Shown here piece by piece: positions 33,870-42,891 of a stretch of 64,000 nt of DNA. Made by a program: the position numbers and the translations under genes. The stretch is from Chryseobacterium sp. JAH (GTDB taxonomy: Bacteria; Bacteroidota; Bacteroidia; Flavobacteriales; Weeksellaceae). The DNA lies in assembly GCF_001507335.1 (NCBI RefSeq), contig NZ_LMAH01000003.1:186001-250000 (forward strand), read 5' to 3'. How positions within the stretch are numbered: position 1 is the first letter of the stretch; every line of letters begins with the position of its first letter. The notes beneath the pieces were generated by a model, which was not told where the DNA came from, did not search any database, and saw only the letters and a program-made list of their open reading frames with translations.

Positions 33870-34436
33870 ATGAAAAAACTCTTTACCATCTTAACGGTTT
33901 GCATCACCGTTTTTTCTTTACACGCACAAGAACTTAGTTCTAATCATGAAAGCGACTCCGAACGAAAAAATGATATCCTTCTTGATCCTATTTTATTAAT
34001 TGCTGTTCCTATGGTCAATGTTAGCTACGAAAGATTAATCAATAAAGATATGGGGATCGGGGTTAATGCAATGATCACTTTAAGCGATGAAGTGGATGAC
34101 TTCAAGCAGTTCTCTCCTTATTTCAGATATTATATGGGAAAAAAATATGCTTCAGGATTTTTCTTCGAAGGTTTTGTTCCGGTAACATTACAGAATGATG
34201 CATACTACAGTTATCAGTATGACGATTTCACCAACAGTTACTATTACATCAACAGTGCTAAGAAAAATTCAACAACTGTAGGAATTGGTTTTGGAGTCGG
34301 AGGAAAATGGGTAATTAAAGACCGTTTGGTAATAGAAGCCAGCGGAGGTATTGCCAGGAGATTCGGTGATTTCGACAAATATGATATTGGGCCTGTCACC
34401 GGAAAAATTATGGGCGGTATAGGATATCGATTCTAA
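33870..34436 (+). CDS. Small outer-membrane beta-barrel protein
   Basis: A 188-aa protein with a signal peptide (MKKLFTILTVCITVFSLHAQ). After a short charged stretch come alternating beta-strands with glycine and aromatic residues: VPMVNVSYERLINKDMGIGVNAM, SPYFRYYMGKKYASGFFFEGF, TTVGIGFGVGGKWVIKDRLVIEASGGI, ending KIMGGIGYRF with C-terminal Phe. This is typical of 8-stranded OMPs of the DUF3575/OprF-like kind. No binding or enzymatic motif. Followed by a terminator that also contains the tadA promoter box. Confidence 0.8.
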   Translation: MKKLFTILTVCITVFSLHAQELSSNHESDSERKNDILLDPILLIAVPMVNVSYERLINKDMGIGVNAMITLSDEVDDFKQFSPYFRYYMGKKYASGFFFEGFVPVTLQNDAYYSYQYDDFTNSYYYINSAKKNSTTVGIGFGVGGKWVIKDRLVIEASGGIARRFGDFDKYDIGPVTGKIMGGIGYRF

Positions 34437-34456
34437 ATTTTAAAAAATACATACTT

Positions 34457-34489
34457 AAAAGCTTAGTTTTGCACTAAGCTTTTATTTTT
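34457..34489 (+). terminator. Terminator with tadA -7 box in its loop
   Basis: Stem AAAAGCTTAG/CTAAGCTTTT with a 7-nt loop and T-rich tail. TAGTTTTG at 34464-34471 within it matches the -7 consensus for tadA. Confidence 0.75.
34464..34471 (+). promoter_or_regulatory. -7 promoter element of tadA
   Basis: TAGTTTTG matches TAnnTTTG, 19 nt before the ATG at 34490, inside the preceding terminator hairpin. Confidence 0.45.
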
Positions 34490-34921
34490 ATGTTTACCGA
34501 CGAATATTTTATGAAAATGGCTTTTCAGGAAGCCGAGATTGCCTTCGAAAAAGATGAGGTTCCGATAGGATGCGTGGTGGTTTCTAACAATCGAGTGATT
34601 GCAAGAGCTCATAATCTTACCGAAACTTTAAACGACGTTACCGCTCACGCCGAAATGCAGGCCATCACTTCTGCTGCCAATTTTTTAGGCGGAAAATATC
34701 TGATTAACTGCACTTTGTACGTGACCTTAGAACCTTGCGTGATGTGTTCGGGAGCCCTTGCGTGGTCACAGATTTCAAAAGTGGTGATTGGTGCAAGAGA
34801 CGAACAGCGCGGTTTTATCAATAAAAATTTAACACTTCATCCAAAAACAGAAATCGTCACCGGAATTATGGAGAATGAATGCTCTTCTATTGTAAAAGAG
34901 TTTTTCAAATCGAAAAGATAG
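34490..34921 (+). CDS. tadA: tRNA adenosine(34) deaminase
   Basis: A 143-aa zinc deaminase that converts A34 to inosine in tRNA-Arg(ACG). The catalytic motif HAE is H53-A-E55 and the zinc cysteines are C83 and C86 in PCVMCSGAL. The N-terminal FMKMAFQEAEIAFEKDEVPIGCVVV is typical for TadA. Full length. It has its own promoter and is convergent with coaX. A guanine-type nucleoside deaminase is a less likely alternative. Confidence 0.92.
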   Translation: MFTDEYFMKMAFQEAEIAFEKDEVPIGCVVVSNNRVIARAHNLTETLNDVTAHAEMQAITSAANFLGGKYLINCTLYVTLEPCVMCSGALAWSQISKVVIGARDEQRGFINKNLTLHPKTEIVTGIMENECSSIVKEFFKSKR

Positions 34922-34923
34922 AT

Positions 34924-34963
34924 TCAGGTAAGGCTGTTGACATCTATATTAGCCTTATCCTGA
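34924..34963. terminator. Hairpin between convergent tadA and coaX
   Basis: Imperfect 12-bp stem TCAGG-TAAGGCT / AGCCTTATCCTGA (one bulged base) with a 15-nt loop. There is no strong T-tract on either side, so termination activity is uncertain. Confidence 0.5.
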
Positions 34964-34970
34964 GCCTCAA

Positions 34971-35729
34971 TTACAAATTTTTACCCAAAAAGTAAAGCCC
35001 TTTTAGCGTGTGCAGTCGGTCTGCAATATGTATTTTGTCTGTGAGTGGCTTGTACACGTGAGAAACCCCGCCCGTTGCGATAACAAAACAGTCGTCATTT
35101 ACCTCATCATTGATACGGTCGATAAAGCCTTCCACCATGCCGAGGAAACCATAGACCATACCGCTTTGCATACAGCTGATAGTGTCTAAACCTAAAACAG
35201 ATTTTGGTTTCACAAGTTCAATTTCGGGGAGCTGAGCGGTTTGGCTAATTAAAGAATTTAATGAAGTTACGATTCCCGGAGCGATAATAACGCCCAATGT
35301 TTCACCATTTTCTGCAACACAACTTGCCGTAAGCGCGGTTCCGAAATCAAGTACAATCTTCTTTCTGTCGGGATACATATTATGCGCAGCAACTAGGTTG
35401 GCGTAAATATCCGTTCCCATTTGCTTCGACTTGGCAATAACTCCTGAAGGTGTAGTGCGGTCTACCATAATCGGAACAATTCCGTGAATTTTTCTTATCG
35501 CAGAGGTAATTTCCCTGGTCAGTTGCGGAACTACAGAACCAATAATGATTTTTTCTATTTTTTTAGGATCAACTTTATAGGTTTGATATAAAATCAGCAT
35601 CTGACCGTGCAGTTCATCTGCTGTACGGTACGGCTTGGTATTGATCACCCATGAGATATCACAGTTGTCATCGTCAAAAAGACCAAATCTGATATTGCTG
35701 TTTCCAACATTGATTACGATAGAATTCAT
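34971..35729 (-). CDS. coaX: Type III pantothenate kinase
   Basis: A 252-aa kinase making 4'-phosphopantothenate, the first step of CoA synthesis. CoaX signature: VINVGNSNIRFGLFDDD at the start (ASKHA phosphate loop), GTDIYANLVAAHNMYP, VLDFGTALTASCV and IAPGIVTSLNSLISQTAQLP. The first loop has VGN where DIGN is usual. The ATG at 35729 is chosen because homology starts there; the frame is open to 35759. Confidence 0.93.
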   Translation of the reverse strand: MNSIVINVGNSNIRFGLFDDDNCDISWVINTKPYRTADELHGQMLILYQTYKVDPKKIEKIIIGSVVPQLTREITSAIRKIHGIVPIMVDRTTPSGVIAKSKQMGTDIYANLVAAHNMYPDRKKIVLDFGTALTASCVAENGETLGVIIAPGIVTSLNSLISQTAQLPEIELVKPKSVLGLDTISCMQSGMVYGFLGMVEGFIDRINDEVNDDCFVIATGGVSHVYKPLTDKIHIADRLHTLKGLYFLGKNL

Positions 35730-35837
35730 TAAATAGCTTTTCGGTGGTAAATGTAACAATTTTCATAAAAAGAGCCTTTTAATATTTGACAAAATGGTTT
35801 ATCATTGTAAAAACAATTTATTAGATTTAAAACACCA

Positions 35838-36671
35838 ATGAAAAAATTTATTATTCTCATATTTATCAGCCACTTCACAATCCTCTTCGCTCAGAAAAAC
35901 GTCAAAATGTACAACGAGCGAAAAGGCGACACGATCACATTTTATGTCGACAACCAGGAGATTTATCCCGTTTCATTAGTTTTTAACGGCCAGCCGGAGA
36001 TTAATAATTTAAAAAAGCCTGAACTGTTCAAAACCACTCAGGTTATTCCTGCTAAAACGGTAAAGCAGAAAGTAACTTACTTTGTGGTAAATGATAAAAA
36101 GAAAGGCTGGGGAATCAAAAAGATGCCAGGCTACCAATCCTACATAGGTGATATCACCCTCAAAAATTATGACACTCAGTATGTCTACGACTTACCTTTT
36201 GGAAAGGGAAAAGCATTCTGGATCCATCAGGGCTATAATGGAACATTCTCTCATCAAAATGAAAATTCTTTAGATTTCATCATGCCAGAGGGCACAGAAG
36301 TTTTAGCAGCAAGAGAAGGCATGGTGATTGACATCGTTCAGAACAACGACAAAAGCTGCCCCACCCGAAGCTGCGCCCCTTTCGGAAATTATGTTTCTAT
36401 ATTGCATCATGATGGAACGATTGCACAATACTATCATTTAGAGCAAAATGGTGTTCAGGTAAAACTCGGAGACAGCATAAAAAAAGGTCAATTTATCGCA
36501 TACAGCGGAAATACCGGCTGGAGCAGCGGGCCACACCTCCACTTTAATGTATATATCTCGAGTGCGACGGCAGATAAGAACAGAATTACGGTGAAGACGC
36601 TTTTTAAAACCGGACATGGGGATAAGGTGCAGTATCTGGAGGAAGGCAAATCTTATGCGAGGGGGTATTAA
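35838..36671 (+). CDS. M23-family metallopeptidase (LytM domain), secreted
   Basis: A 277-aa exported zinc endopeptidase; signal peptide MKKFIILIFISHFTILFAQ. The C-terminal LytM domain has HQNENSLDFIMPEGTEVLAAREGMV (first His and Asp ligands) and GPHLHFNVY (HLH ligand). Family members cut peptidoglycan cross-links. The N-terminal 110 residues are a beta-rich region without named domain. A CPTRSCAPFGNYVSILHHDG insertion contains two Cys. Its stop codon overlaps that of the convergent gene by four bases. Confidence 0.9.
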   Translation: MKKFIILIFISHFTILFAQKNVKMYNERKGDTITFYVDNQEIYPVSLVFNGQPEINNLKKPELFKTTQVIPAKTVKQKVTYFVVNDKKKGWGIKKMPGYQSYIGDITLKNYDTQYVYDLPFGKGKAFWIHQGYNGTFSHQNENSLDFIMPEGTEVLAAREGMVIDIVQNNDKSCPTRSCAPFGNYVSILHHDGTIAQYYHLEQNGVQVKLGDSIKKGQFIAYSGNTGWSSGPHLHFNVYISSATADKNRITVKTLFKTGHGDKVQYLEEGKSYARGY

Positions 36672-37231
36672 TTATTCTTAAATTGCTTCGCATTGTCAAC
36701 CAACAATTTATAAAGATCATCAAAATTTATCTGTAATGAATTTGCTGAAATACAGATTGGCGTTTCATAATATCTGAAATTTAACTTAAGTCCTCTAAGT
36801 TTCAACCACTGAGTTGTTTTATTAAGATAATCTATTGGATTCTGTACTATGACAAGAATAAATTTGTTCTGATTAACATTCACCATTTTAACTTCTTTAA
36901 TGTCTTTCCAAGGTATAAAACCTAATGCAAGAGCACTGGAATTATCATTAATTCCTTTTTCGTTAATAATTAGTCCCGGTTTTTTATTAGACAACCTAAA
37001 TAACATTGTTATCGCTGCAAAACCAAAAAAAACAACACAAACAAAACCTGCCAGAAAACGGGGAAAAGGCTTCACTATCCAGGCATATCTGTTTGAATGA
37101 TTGGTAGGTTCCGGTTCATATATTATTAAAATTAACCCAAGAACAACAAATAAAACTGCGCCCAAAAACAGGAGTGTCATTTTGATTCTACTTAGGGGGA
37201 TTACTACTGTATCAATCCTTCCATTTATCAT
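36668..37231 (-). CDS. STM3941-like membrane protein
   Basis: A 187-aa protein with two TM segments (about 15-36, MTLLFLGAVLFVVLGLILII, and about 60-82, FLAGFVCVVFFGFAAITML). They are followed by a PH-like cytosolic domain beginning GLIINEKGINDNSSALALGFIPWKDI. This arrangement and the IPLSRIKM start match the STM3941 family. Function unknown. Start at 37231 is preferred because the family begins a few residues before IPLS; the frame is open to 37267. The stop overlaps the convergent M23 gene. Confidence 0.7.
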   Translation of the reverse strand: MINGRIDTVVIPLSRIKMTLLFLGAVLFVVLGLILIIYEPEPTNHSNRYAWIVKPFPRFLAGFVCVVFFGFAAITMLFRLSNKKPGLIINEKGINDNSSALALGFIPWKDIKEVKMVNVNQNKFILVIVQNPIDYLNKTTQWLKLRGLKLNFRYYETPICISANSLQINFDDLYKLLVDNAKQFKNN

Positions 37232-37399
37232 TATTAATTCGTCTTTAGATTGCCAAAAGTAAATCAAACAATTGAAATAAAAACTAATTTTTACTTATTT
37301 TAATCTATAAGAATAGATTAAAATTGCACATATAATTATTAAGGTTTTTTTTAAATCTTGAAATATATCTCTGAAGGTCTACTAATTCTTTAATAAACT

Positions 37400-38008
37400 A
37401 TGAAATATTCTTTCACCATACTTCTCCTTCCTCTCATCAATCTCAGCTGCAACCATACAAAAATGGCAACAACTTCAAGCTGCGCCGATTATTCAATTTA
37501 TTATAATTATACAAGTGACCGCAACACATTAAAGCAGCTAAAAGACATCCCAAATCTTAAGGAAATCGATGAGCAATCGTTCAATTTTTATCTTGATAGC
37601 GGTGATAATTTTGAAAAAATTAAAAAGGATCAAATAGTATTTGTCCCGGAAAGTGAGTTTTTTCAAATTCCTGACCGTAAAGGAGAGATTCCACTCTACG
37701 TTCTAGGATTTGTTCAGAATAACAATATTAAACAGTACCTGGTATTTGGTCTTCATATTGGACAGAACTCATCTTTATATATCATCAATCAGGTAGACAA
37801 TAAAATAACCTCAATGTTTTCAGCTCATTCTAATTACAACTCCGGTTATGGTGGTGAGAATGTAGAAACAAAAAAAGTATCTGATTCTATTTTCAATGTT
37901 AAAGTGTTTCATTCTTATGATACAATTGACCGCAATGGCAACTCTTCCGAAACTTGTCACTATCAGCTTATACTATCTGATGAAGGATATTTAAGCGTGG
38001 TTCCGTAA
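37400..38008 (+). CDS. Lipoprotein of unknown function
   Basis: A 202-aa predicted lipoprotein: MKYSFTILLLPLINLSC with lipidated Cys at 17. The mature part is soluble and beta-rich (IPLYVLGFVQNNNIKQYLVFGLHIG, SSLYIINQVDNKITSMF), with no recognised domain. A single gene between convergent neighbours. Annotated only from frame, lipobox and good coding character. Confidence 0.7.
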   Translation: MKYSFTILLLPLINLSCNHTKMATTSSCADYSIYYNYTSDRNTLKQLKDIPNLKEIDEQSFNFYLDSGDNFEKIKKDQIVFVPESEFFQIPDRKGEIPLYVLGFVQNNNIKQYLVFGLHIGQNSSLYIINQVDNKITSMFSAHSNYNSGYGGENVETKKVSDSIFNVKVFHSYDTIDRNGNSSETCHYQLILSDEGYLSVVP

Positions 38009-38040
38009 TCCTCCAATTTTACTAAAGTAGTGGTTTTTAA

Positions 38041-38176
38041 AATTTAGTTAAAAATCAAATCCATCCGTTTTAAACCAAATCCATCCGCATGAAGTCTCCC
38101 ACAACTTGTGGGAAACAAAATGCATCCGCAGGAAGTCTTCCGCAAACCTGTTTTAAACCAAATGCAGTTTGCATTG
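38041..38176. repeat. Cluster of degenerate AAACCAAATCCATCCG units with small hairpins
   Basis: The core AAAT(C/G)CATCCG occurs three times (near 38057, 38077 and 38119), with a fourth remnant CCAAATGCA near 38158. Three units are followed by small inverted repeats: CCCACA-ACT-TGTGGG (38098-38112), GGAAG-T-CTTCC (38131-38141) and AATGCA-GTT-TGCATT (38161-38175). It lies between a lipoprotein gene and a terminator. Not a CRISPR: spacing is irregular and there is no uniform repeat. Confidence 0.55.
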
Positions 38177-38187
38177 ATACAAAACAA

Positions 38188-38215
38188 AATCCCCAAAGAA
38201 AACTCTTCGGGGGTT
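38188..38215. terminator. Bidirectional terminator upstream of the M1 peptidase end
   Basis: Stem AATCCCC-AAAGA / TCTTCGGGGGTT with an internal mismatch, A-rich before and T-rich after. Confidence 0.7.
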
Positions 38216-38235
38216 ATTTATTGATTTAAACCAAA

Positions 38236-40077
38236 CTATTTCACTTCAACAAAATTGTTTTCAGGATTTACATCTGCCATTCTCTGGCTGAAATCTATGC
38301 CTAGCAATGACAGTTGAGATTTGGTATACGGAATCGTCAGCGAATATTCTTTCTGCGTCCATGGCCAGTATTTTTCTGTCTTAAAATCACCGTAGCCATC
38401 TTTCTCCTTCCAGGTATGGGTCATATTCATTGGGATGTAATAGGTGATAATCTTTTTATCTGTAGTCATCACGCTAAAGTCGATAGGCATAGGAACCTGA
38501 CTGTTGTTCAGCAGAGTGATCGTTGTAGATTTTGCATCGTACTTCACATCTTTAATTCCGTAGTCGATGGTTTTTGTCGTGTTGATCCAGTAATGATGAA
38601 ACCACTTCAGATCCATACCCGAAACTTTCTGTGCAATGTGAAGGAAATCTCTGTCGGTAGGATGTTTCATCGCCCACTGATCAAAATATTCTTTCATTAT
38701 TTTTTCTAAATTCTGTTCACCAACAATGTAGCCTAGCTGCACCAGATACAATTCTCCTTTCACATAACTTGCAAAACTGTACGCTGTACCGTTGTCATGA
38801 TGATCGCCCAACCACACTGCAGGCTCTTCGATTCCTCTCTGTACAATACTTCTGTATGCATTGATTTTATCTACAAAAGGATTTGGTCGCTCATCTTTTG
38901 GCGGAAACAACTGATGCATCACGATGCTTTCGGCATAACTTGTAAAACCTTCGTCCATCCACGGTCTTAAAGGTTCGTTGGTTGCCAGCATCTGCTGATA
39001 CCATGAGTGAGAACCTTCATGAACCATTAACCCCATTAAATCTTCAATATTTTTTGCTTCACCTAAAATCATCGTACACATCCCATATTCCATCCCACCG
39101 TCACCACCTTGGATGAAAGCGTAAGAAGGATAGGCATATTTTCCGAATCTGGAATTCATAATCTGGAAATATTTGGTCACGTAAGACTGTGCTTCACCCC
39201 AAACCTTGGTTTTATCATTTTTCTGATAGACAAAAAATACCTTCGGCCCTTGCGGAACATCAAAACTTTCAACGGAATAATCTTTATCTGCAGCCCAAGC
39301 AAAGTCTAGCATATTTTTGGCAGTCCACTTCCAGGTAGCCTTATTTTTATCAGCTTTAATATTTGCGGATGCATCATACCCTTTCACTTCTGTAGGATTC
39401 AAAAGTGTTCCGCCCGCTCCTACTACATAATCTTTATTGATTTTAATCGTCACATCAAAATCTGCAAAAGGTGCATGAAATTCTCTTCCCACATAATCAA
39501 AAGTTGCCCAGCCATCATAATCGTACTCAGCAATTTTCGGGTACCATTGTGTCATTGTCATATCAACGCCTTCACGATTATTTCTTCCGCTGCGTCTGAT
39601 CTGCTGAGGAATTACAGCATCCCACTCCATGGTGAAAGTGGTTTTGGAATTGGGTTTTAAAGATTCATTTAAATAAACCTTCATCACCGTTTCCTGAATT
39701 TCAAACTTCAGATTCTTTCCGTTTTGTTTAATCCAGTGGATATTTTGTGCACCTTCCTGATCCTTAGGAATCGATGCTAGTCTTGAAACTCCGTCTTTCT
39801 GCAATCTCGAATCCCCGTTTTTTCCCTGTCCGCCCACTCGCTGATCCATCATTGAATTGGGTTTAAAAGCATTCCAGTACAAATGGAAATACACAACATT
39901 GAGTTCGTCTGGCGAATTATTGGAATAGTTTAAAGTTTGATTTCCTTCGTAGGTAAATTTTTCTGCATTGACATCAATATCCATTTTGTATTGGGCAGCC
40001 TGCTGATAATAAGCGTTCTGCTGCGCCTGCAACTGCGAAATGATCAAAGCAAAGAGTATTGCAAACGATTTTTTCAT
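38236..40077 (-). CDS. M1-family metallopeptidase
   Basis: A 613-aa secreted zinc aminopeptidase; signal peptide MKKSFAILFALIISQLQAQ. The N-terminal beta-saddle domain is followed by the thermolysin-like domain: the exopeptidase loop GGMEYG near 328-333, zinc motif HEGSH (H353, E354, H357) and third ligand E376 in DEGFTSYAE. The C-terminal domain has TIDYGIKDVKYD and the TLLNNSQVPMPIDF strand region. Start 40077 gives the signal peptide; the frame extends to 40125. Confidence 0.9.
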   Translation of the reverse strand: MKKSFAILFALIISQLQAQQNAYYQQAAQYKMDIDVNAEKFTYEGNQTLNYSNNSPDELNVVYFHLYWNAFKPNSMMDQRVGGQGKNGDSRLQKDGVSRLASIPKDQEGAQNIHWIKQNGKNLKFEIQETVMKVYLNESLKPNSKTTFTMEWDAVIPQQIRRSGRNNREGVDMTMTQWYPKIAEYDYDGWATFDYVGREFHAPFADFDVTIKINKDYVVGAGGTLLNPTEVKGYDASANIKADKNKATWKWTAKNMLDFAWAADKDYSVESFDVPQGPKVFFVYQKNDKTKVWGEAQSYVTKYFQIMNSRFGKYAYPSYAFIQGGDGGMEYGMCTMILGEAKNIEDLMGLMVHEGSHSWYQQMLATNEPLRPWMDEGFTSYAESIVMHQLFPPKDERPNPFVDKINAYRSIVQRGIEEPAVWLGDHHDNGTAYSFASYVKGELYLVQLGYIVGEQNLEKIMKEYFDQWAMKHPTDRDFLHIAQKVSGMDLKWFHHYWINTTKTIDYGIKDVKYDAKSTTITLLNNSQVPMPIDFSVMTTDKKIITYYIPMNMTHTWKEKDGYGDFKTEKYWPWTQKEYSLTIPYTKSQLSLLGIDFSQRMADVNPENNFVEVK

Positions 40078-40125
40078 TGAAAATTTATTTTTTTTAAAGG
40101 TAAGTAAATTTTGAAAGAGGCTCAA

Positions 40126-40486
40126 ATGTGATATTCAGGCTCGATTGTATGTTTTGATTGTTTAATAATGATGAGGTTAAATTTTGTGTTGTAGAATTGG
40201 GGATTTTTATTTCCCGCAAATTAAACAGATTCTCACAGATGATTACGTATAAGAATCTTTGTTAATCTGTGTGAACCCATTAATCTTTCTAGAATTTTTT
40301 TCCCAATAACCCTAAGAGGGAAAATTTCTCAAAACTCATCAAAATTACACCCTTTATGGATGGGGAAATTAATTATGATAATTTTTTTTGACTGAACTTT
40401 CAAATACAAATCATTAGTATTATTGGTGAAAAAAAATTATGTCATTTGTGTTTAAAAAAATAAAACCTCAAAGGCAGACGTATCGA
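40126..40486. other. Intergenic region upstream of the M1 peptidase gene
   Basis: No gene seen. Positions 40212-40283 hold a degraded CCCGCA-AATT-AACAGATT-CACAGAT...AATCTGTGTGAA repeat of the dispersed CAGATT type. No clear -7 box for the peptidase was found. Confidence 0.4.
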
Positions 40487-40981
40487 TCAGTGAAAAGCAT
40501 CAGTATTGTTTGTATTGAAATGAATCATTTTCTTAATCAAAGTAATCTGTCCCAAATGATAATAAGCATGTTCAATCATTCCGTCAATATTTCTTAAATA
40601 CGTTCCGTATTTTTCATCGACAAAGACTTCATTTAATTTAGAATCTGGCATCTGTTCCAATAATGTTGCGAACTTTTCAGAATCATTCCACAGTTTATTT
40701 AAAAGAGATTCCCATTGCTGCTGAGATTCAATCGGAGGAAGATCAAAGCTGAACTGATCTCTGATTTCCAGATTGCCACCTTCGAAAACATTGAGAATTC
40801 CAGCAATATAATAATCGATGTGAAATGTGAGCATGGCAATGGTGTTCAAATCAGCAATTTTCGTGTTTGCGTGATGCCAGGTTACATCTGAAAGCTGATC
40901 TTTAAAATTGGTATTGGCAATCCATTTTCCATCCAATACAACTTCACGGAATCTTTTGGCTAACTGTGAGGGTGTGCTCAT
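40487..40981 (-). CDS. DinB-superfamily (YfiT/DUF664-like) protein
   Basis: A 164-aa four-helix-bundle protein. The metal-binding His pattern of the DinB/YfiT fold is present: MLTFHIDYYIAG (first His) and MIEHAYYHLGQITLIKK (two His). The related bacillithiol-transferase proteins use this site for thiol transfer, but this family is broad and the substrate cannot be named. Not related to DNA polymerase DinB despite the name. Single gene. Confidence 0.82.
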   Translation of the reverse strand: MSTPSQLAKRFREVVLDGKWIANTNFKDQLSDVTWHHANTKIADLNTIAMLTFHIDYYIAGILNVFEGGNLEIRDQFSFDLPPIESQQQWESLLNKLWNDSEKFATLLEQMPDSKLNEVFVDEKYGTYLRNIDGMIEHAYYHLGQITLIKKMIHFNTNNTDAFH

Positions 40982-41016
40982 TGTTTTGTTTTTTTAAAGA
41001 TAAATATTTTTTAGTT

Positions 41017-41050
41017 CCCCACGGATTGCACAGATTTTCACAGATTCTTT
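41017..41050. repeat. Dispersed CAGATT-type repeat copy
   Basis: CCCCACGGATTGCACAGATT-TTCACAGATTC, similar to sequences at 17790-17850, 40212-40283 and 58811-58840. Confidence 0.45.
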
Positions 41051-41147
41051 TTTTAAATAACCAAGACGCAATGCCACGAATTCACAAATGAAACTAGATC
41101 ATTTATTCATCAACCTTGCCAAGGTTCGTAACGATTAAAACCAAAAA

Positions 41148-41180
41148 AATCCTTCAAGGTTTCTAAAACCTTGAAGGATT
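41148..41180. terminator. Perfect 15-bp hairpin terminator
   Basis: AATCCTTCAAGGTTT-CTA-AAACCTTGAAGGATT, preceded by an A-run that becomes a T-run for the minus-strand gene ending at 41200. Confidence 0.85.
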
Positions 41181-41199
41181 GTATTCCGAGTAACCAGAC

Positions 41200-42891
41200 T
41201 TATTTTTTTGAAGAAATTTCTTTCTTTCCGCTTTGTAAAATCTTTTCCAGGATTCTTAAAGTAATCAGATACGTCGGTTTTACACCGGTCAGTCCTAATC
41301 CACCTGAAGACAATGTAGCTCCAGTTTCCAAAGGATTATCTGAAGCATAGTAAGCATAACTTACAAACAGATCCGGCGCAATATGATGTCTGATTTTCGA
41401 TGCCACCTGAATCGCCTTCTGGTAATGTGCACCTTCCATTTCAAGCCCGATGGCCTTCCATGAAGTATTCATAAAATACTGAAGAATATCTCTGTTTTGA
41501 AGCGAAGTTCCTAAAACGGTAATCATCGGACCTTCGAAAGCTTTCAATTCATCATCCTGAAAATCATCCAATTTCAAAGCATTTTCAAAAGGATAATTAT
41601 CGGCTGTTCCTTCAAAAATATGAGAGGTTGGAATCATAATATCGCCTTTTCCACCCGCGAGAATTCCCGCTTTCCCCATGATAGAAACAGATTTTACCTT
41701 CATCATATACACCTCTCCTTTTTGTTCGAAGGGTCTCAGCAATTCATCCATTACTTCAAAGGCCTGTTCGCCAAAAGCATAATCGAAAACCATGATCACA
41801 TCGTCACCATCATATTTCAAGTGACCGAATGGGGTATTTTTAAGATTGGTTTTGCTTAAATCAATAATCTGAACATCGATATTACTTCCGCTCTTGTCGT
41901 TGATGTAAACTAAACCTTCTTCCAACGCATATTTTGAAACTTTGTCGCGAAGATCTTTTTTATCTGAAATTTCTCCGTAAAGTTTGTAATCAACATCTTT
42001 CGGATCTTTTTTCTTTAAAGCATCATTACTGTACAGCATATTTTTCACCGAATGCATATTCGCAGAAATAATGTGCAACGGACGCATGTGAAGATTGTTT
42101 TCAAATAAAACTTCTTTCACTTTGTGAGCCCATTTTTCACCGAAATAATGATGCCCAACTCTTTCTTTTAAAATAGCACTGAAATAAATCTCGCGCTCAC
42201 GGCTTTGTTTGGCATCTTCCAGACTCACCTTTCCTAAATGGTAAATGATTTTGAATAATCTGTCCGGATTTTCGTCATCGCCGAAAGTATTGTAAGCATT
42301 TAAGGTTTCATCGAAAGTTCTTCCTATTAAAGAAGAAAGATGAATCAGTGCGACTTCTTTTTCTCTTCTGCTGAATTTTTTCTCGCCTTTTACCACTTCT
42401 TCAATGATTTTGAAAGCACGTGTCGGCTTCCAGTTTTCATCCTGGATAAATGCGAGATTACGGATTTTATCGGCTTCTATAAATAAGAACGTTAAGTGGG
42501 TAAGGATATCATAGATTTCTGAACGTCCCAAAAGAACCTCAATGTTCATCTGATGTTCGTCGATACGGTAACAGTTTCTTCTTCTCTTTTTAGGAACGAT
42601 CGGCTCGAAGCTCCCTTTATCAAAACCTTCGTCTGATGTAAGATGAATGAAAGCGCATTCTTCAATTCCTTCCGGAAGTCTGTCTAAAACATACATCAAA
42701 CCATCAAGTTCCAATTTGCTTGGAACGCTCATGGTACCGTAAATTTCGGGATTGATCGTTTTCAACAAACTTCTAATGCTTTCTCCGGAAACTCCGCTTG
42801 GCTTGAAAAAACCTCTATAAAACAGGTGTCTCATAGAAATGTATAATCTTTCAATTGCCTCAGTGGTTTCTCTTGCTCTAGAATTTGTCAT
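41200..42891 (-). CDS. DUF6909-like conserved protein with nucleosidase-like C-terminus
   Basis: A 563-aa cytosolic protein without signal or TM. From memory it matches a conserved flavobacterial family named DUF6909, but I cannot verify the name. The N-terminal half is helical. In the C-terminal half, IMGKAGILAGGKGDIMIPTSHIFEG, then WKAIGLEMEGAHYQKAIQVA and SYAYYASDNPLETGATLSS follow the order of motifs in the PNP/MTA-SAH nucleosidase superfamily: a phosphate/glycine loop, the EMEGA ribose motif and a late Asp. Function unknown. A strong hairpin ends the gene. Confidence 0.75.
   Translation of the reverse strand: MTNSRARETTEAIERLYISMRHLFYRGFFKPSGVSGESIRSLLKTINPEIYGTMSVPSKLELDGLMYVLDRLPEGIEECAFIHLTSDEGFDKGSFEPIVPKKRRRNCYRIDEHQMNIEVLLGRSEIYDILTHLTFLFIEADKIRNLAFIQDENWKPTRAFKIIEEVVKGEKKFSRREKEVALIHLSSLIGRTFDETLNAYNTFGDDENPDRLFKIIYHLGKVSLEDAKQSREREIYFSAILKERVGHHYFGEKWAHKVKEVLFENNLHMRPLHIISANMHSVKNMLYSNDALKKKDPKDVDYKLYGEISDKKDLRDKVSKYALEEGLVYINDKSGSNIDVQIIDLSKTNLKNTPFGHLKYDGDDVIMVFDYAFGEQAFEVMDELLRPFEQKGEVYMMKVKSVSIMGKAGILAGGKGDIMIPTSHIFEGTADNYPFENALKLDDFQDDELKAFEGPMITVLGTSLQNRDILQYFMNTSWKAIGLEMEGAHYQKAIQVASKIRHHIAPDLFVSYAYYASDNPLETGATLSSGGLGLTGVKPTYLITLRILEKILQSGKKEISSKK

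Noticed and set aside
38041..38176. Possible CRISPR array
   Set aside because: The core repeats are short, differ in sequence and have irregular spacing of about 20 and 41 nt; there are no cas genes nearby.
41200..42891. Naming the protein as a functional MTA/SAH nucleosidase
   Set aside because: Only short motifs match and the N-terminal half has no counterpart in those enzymes.
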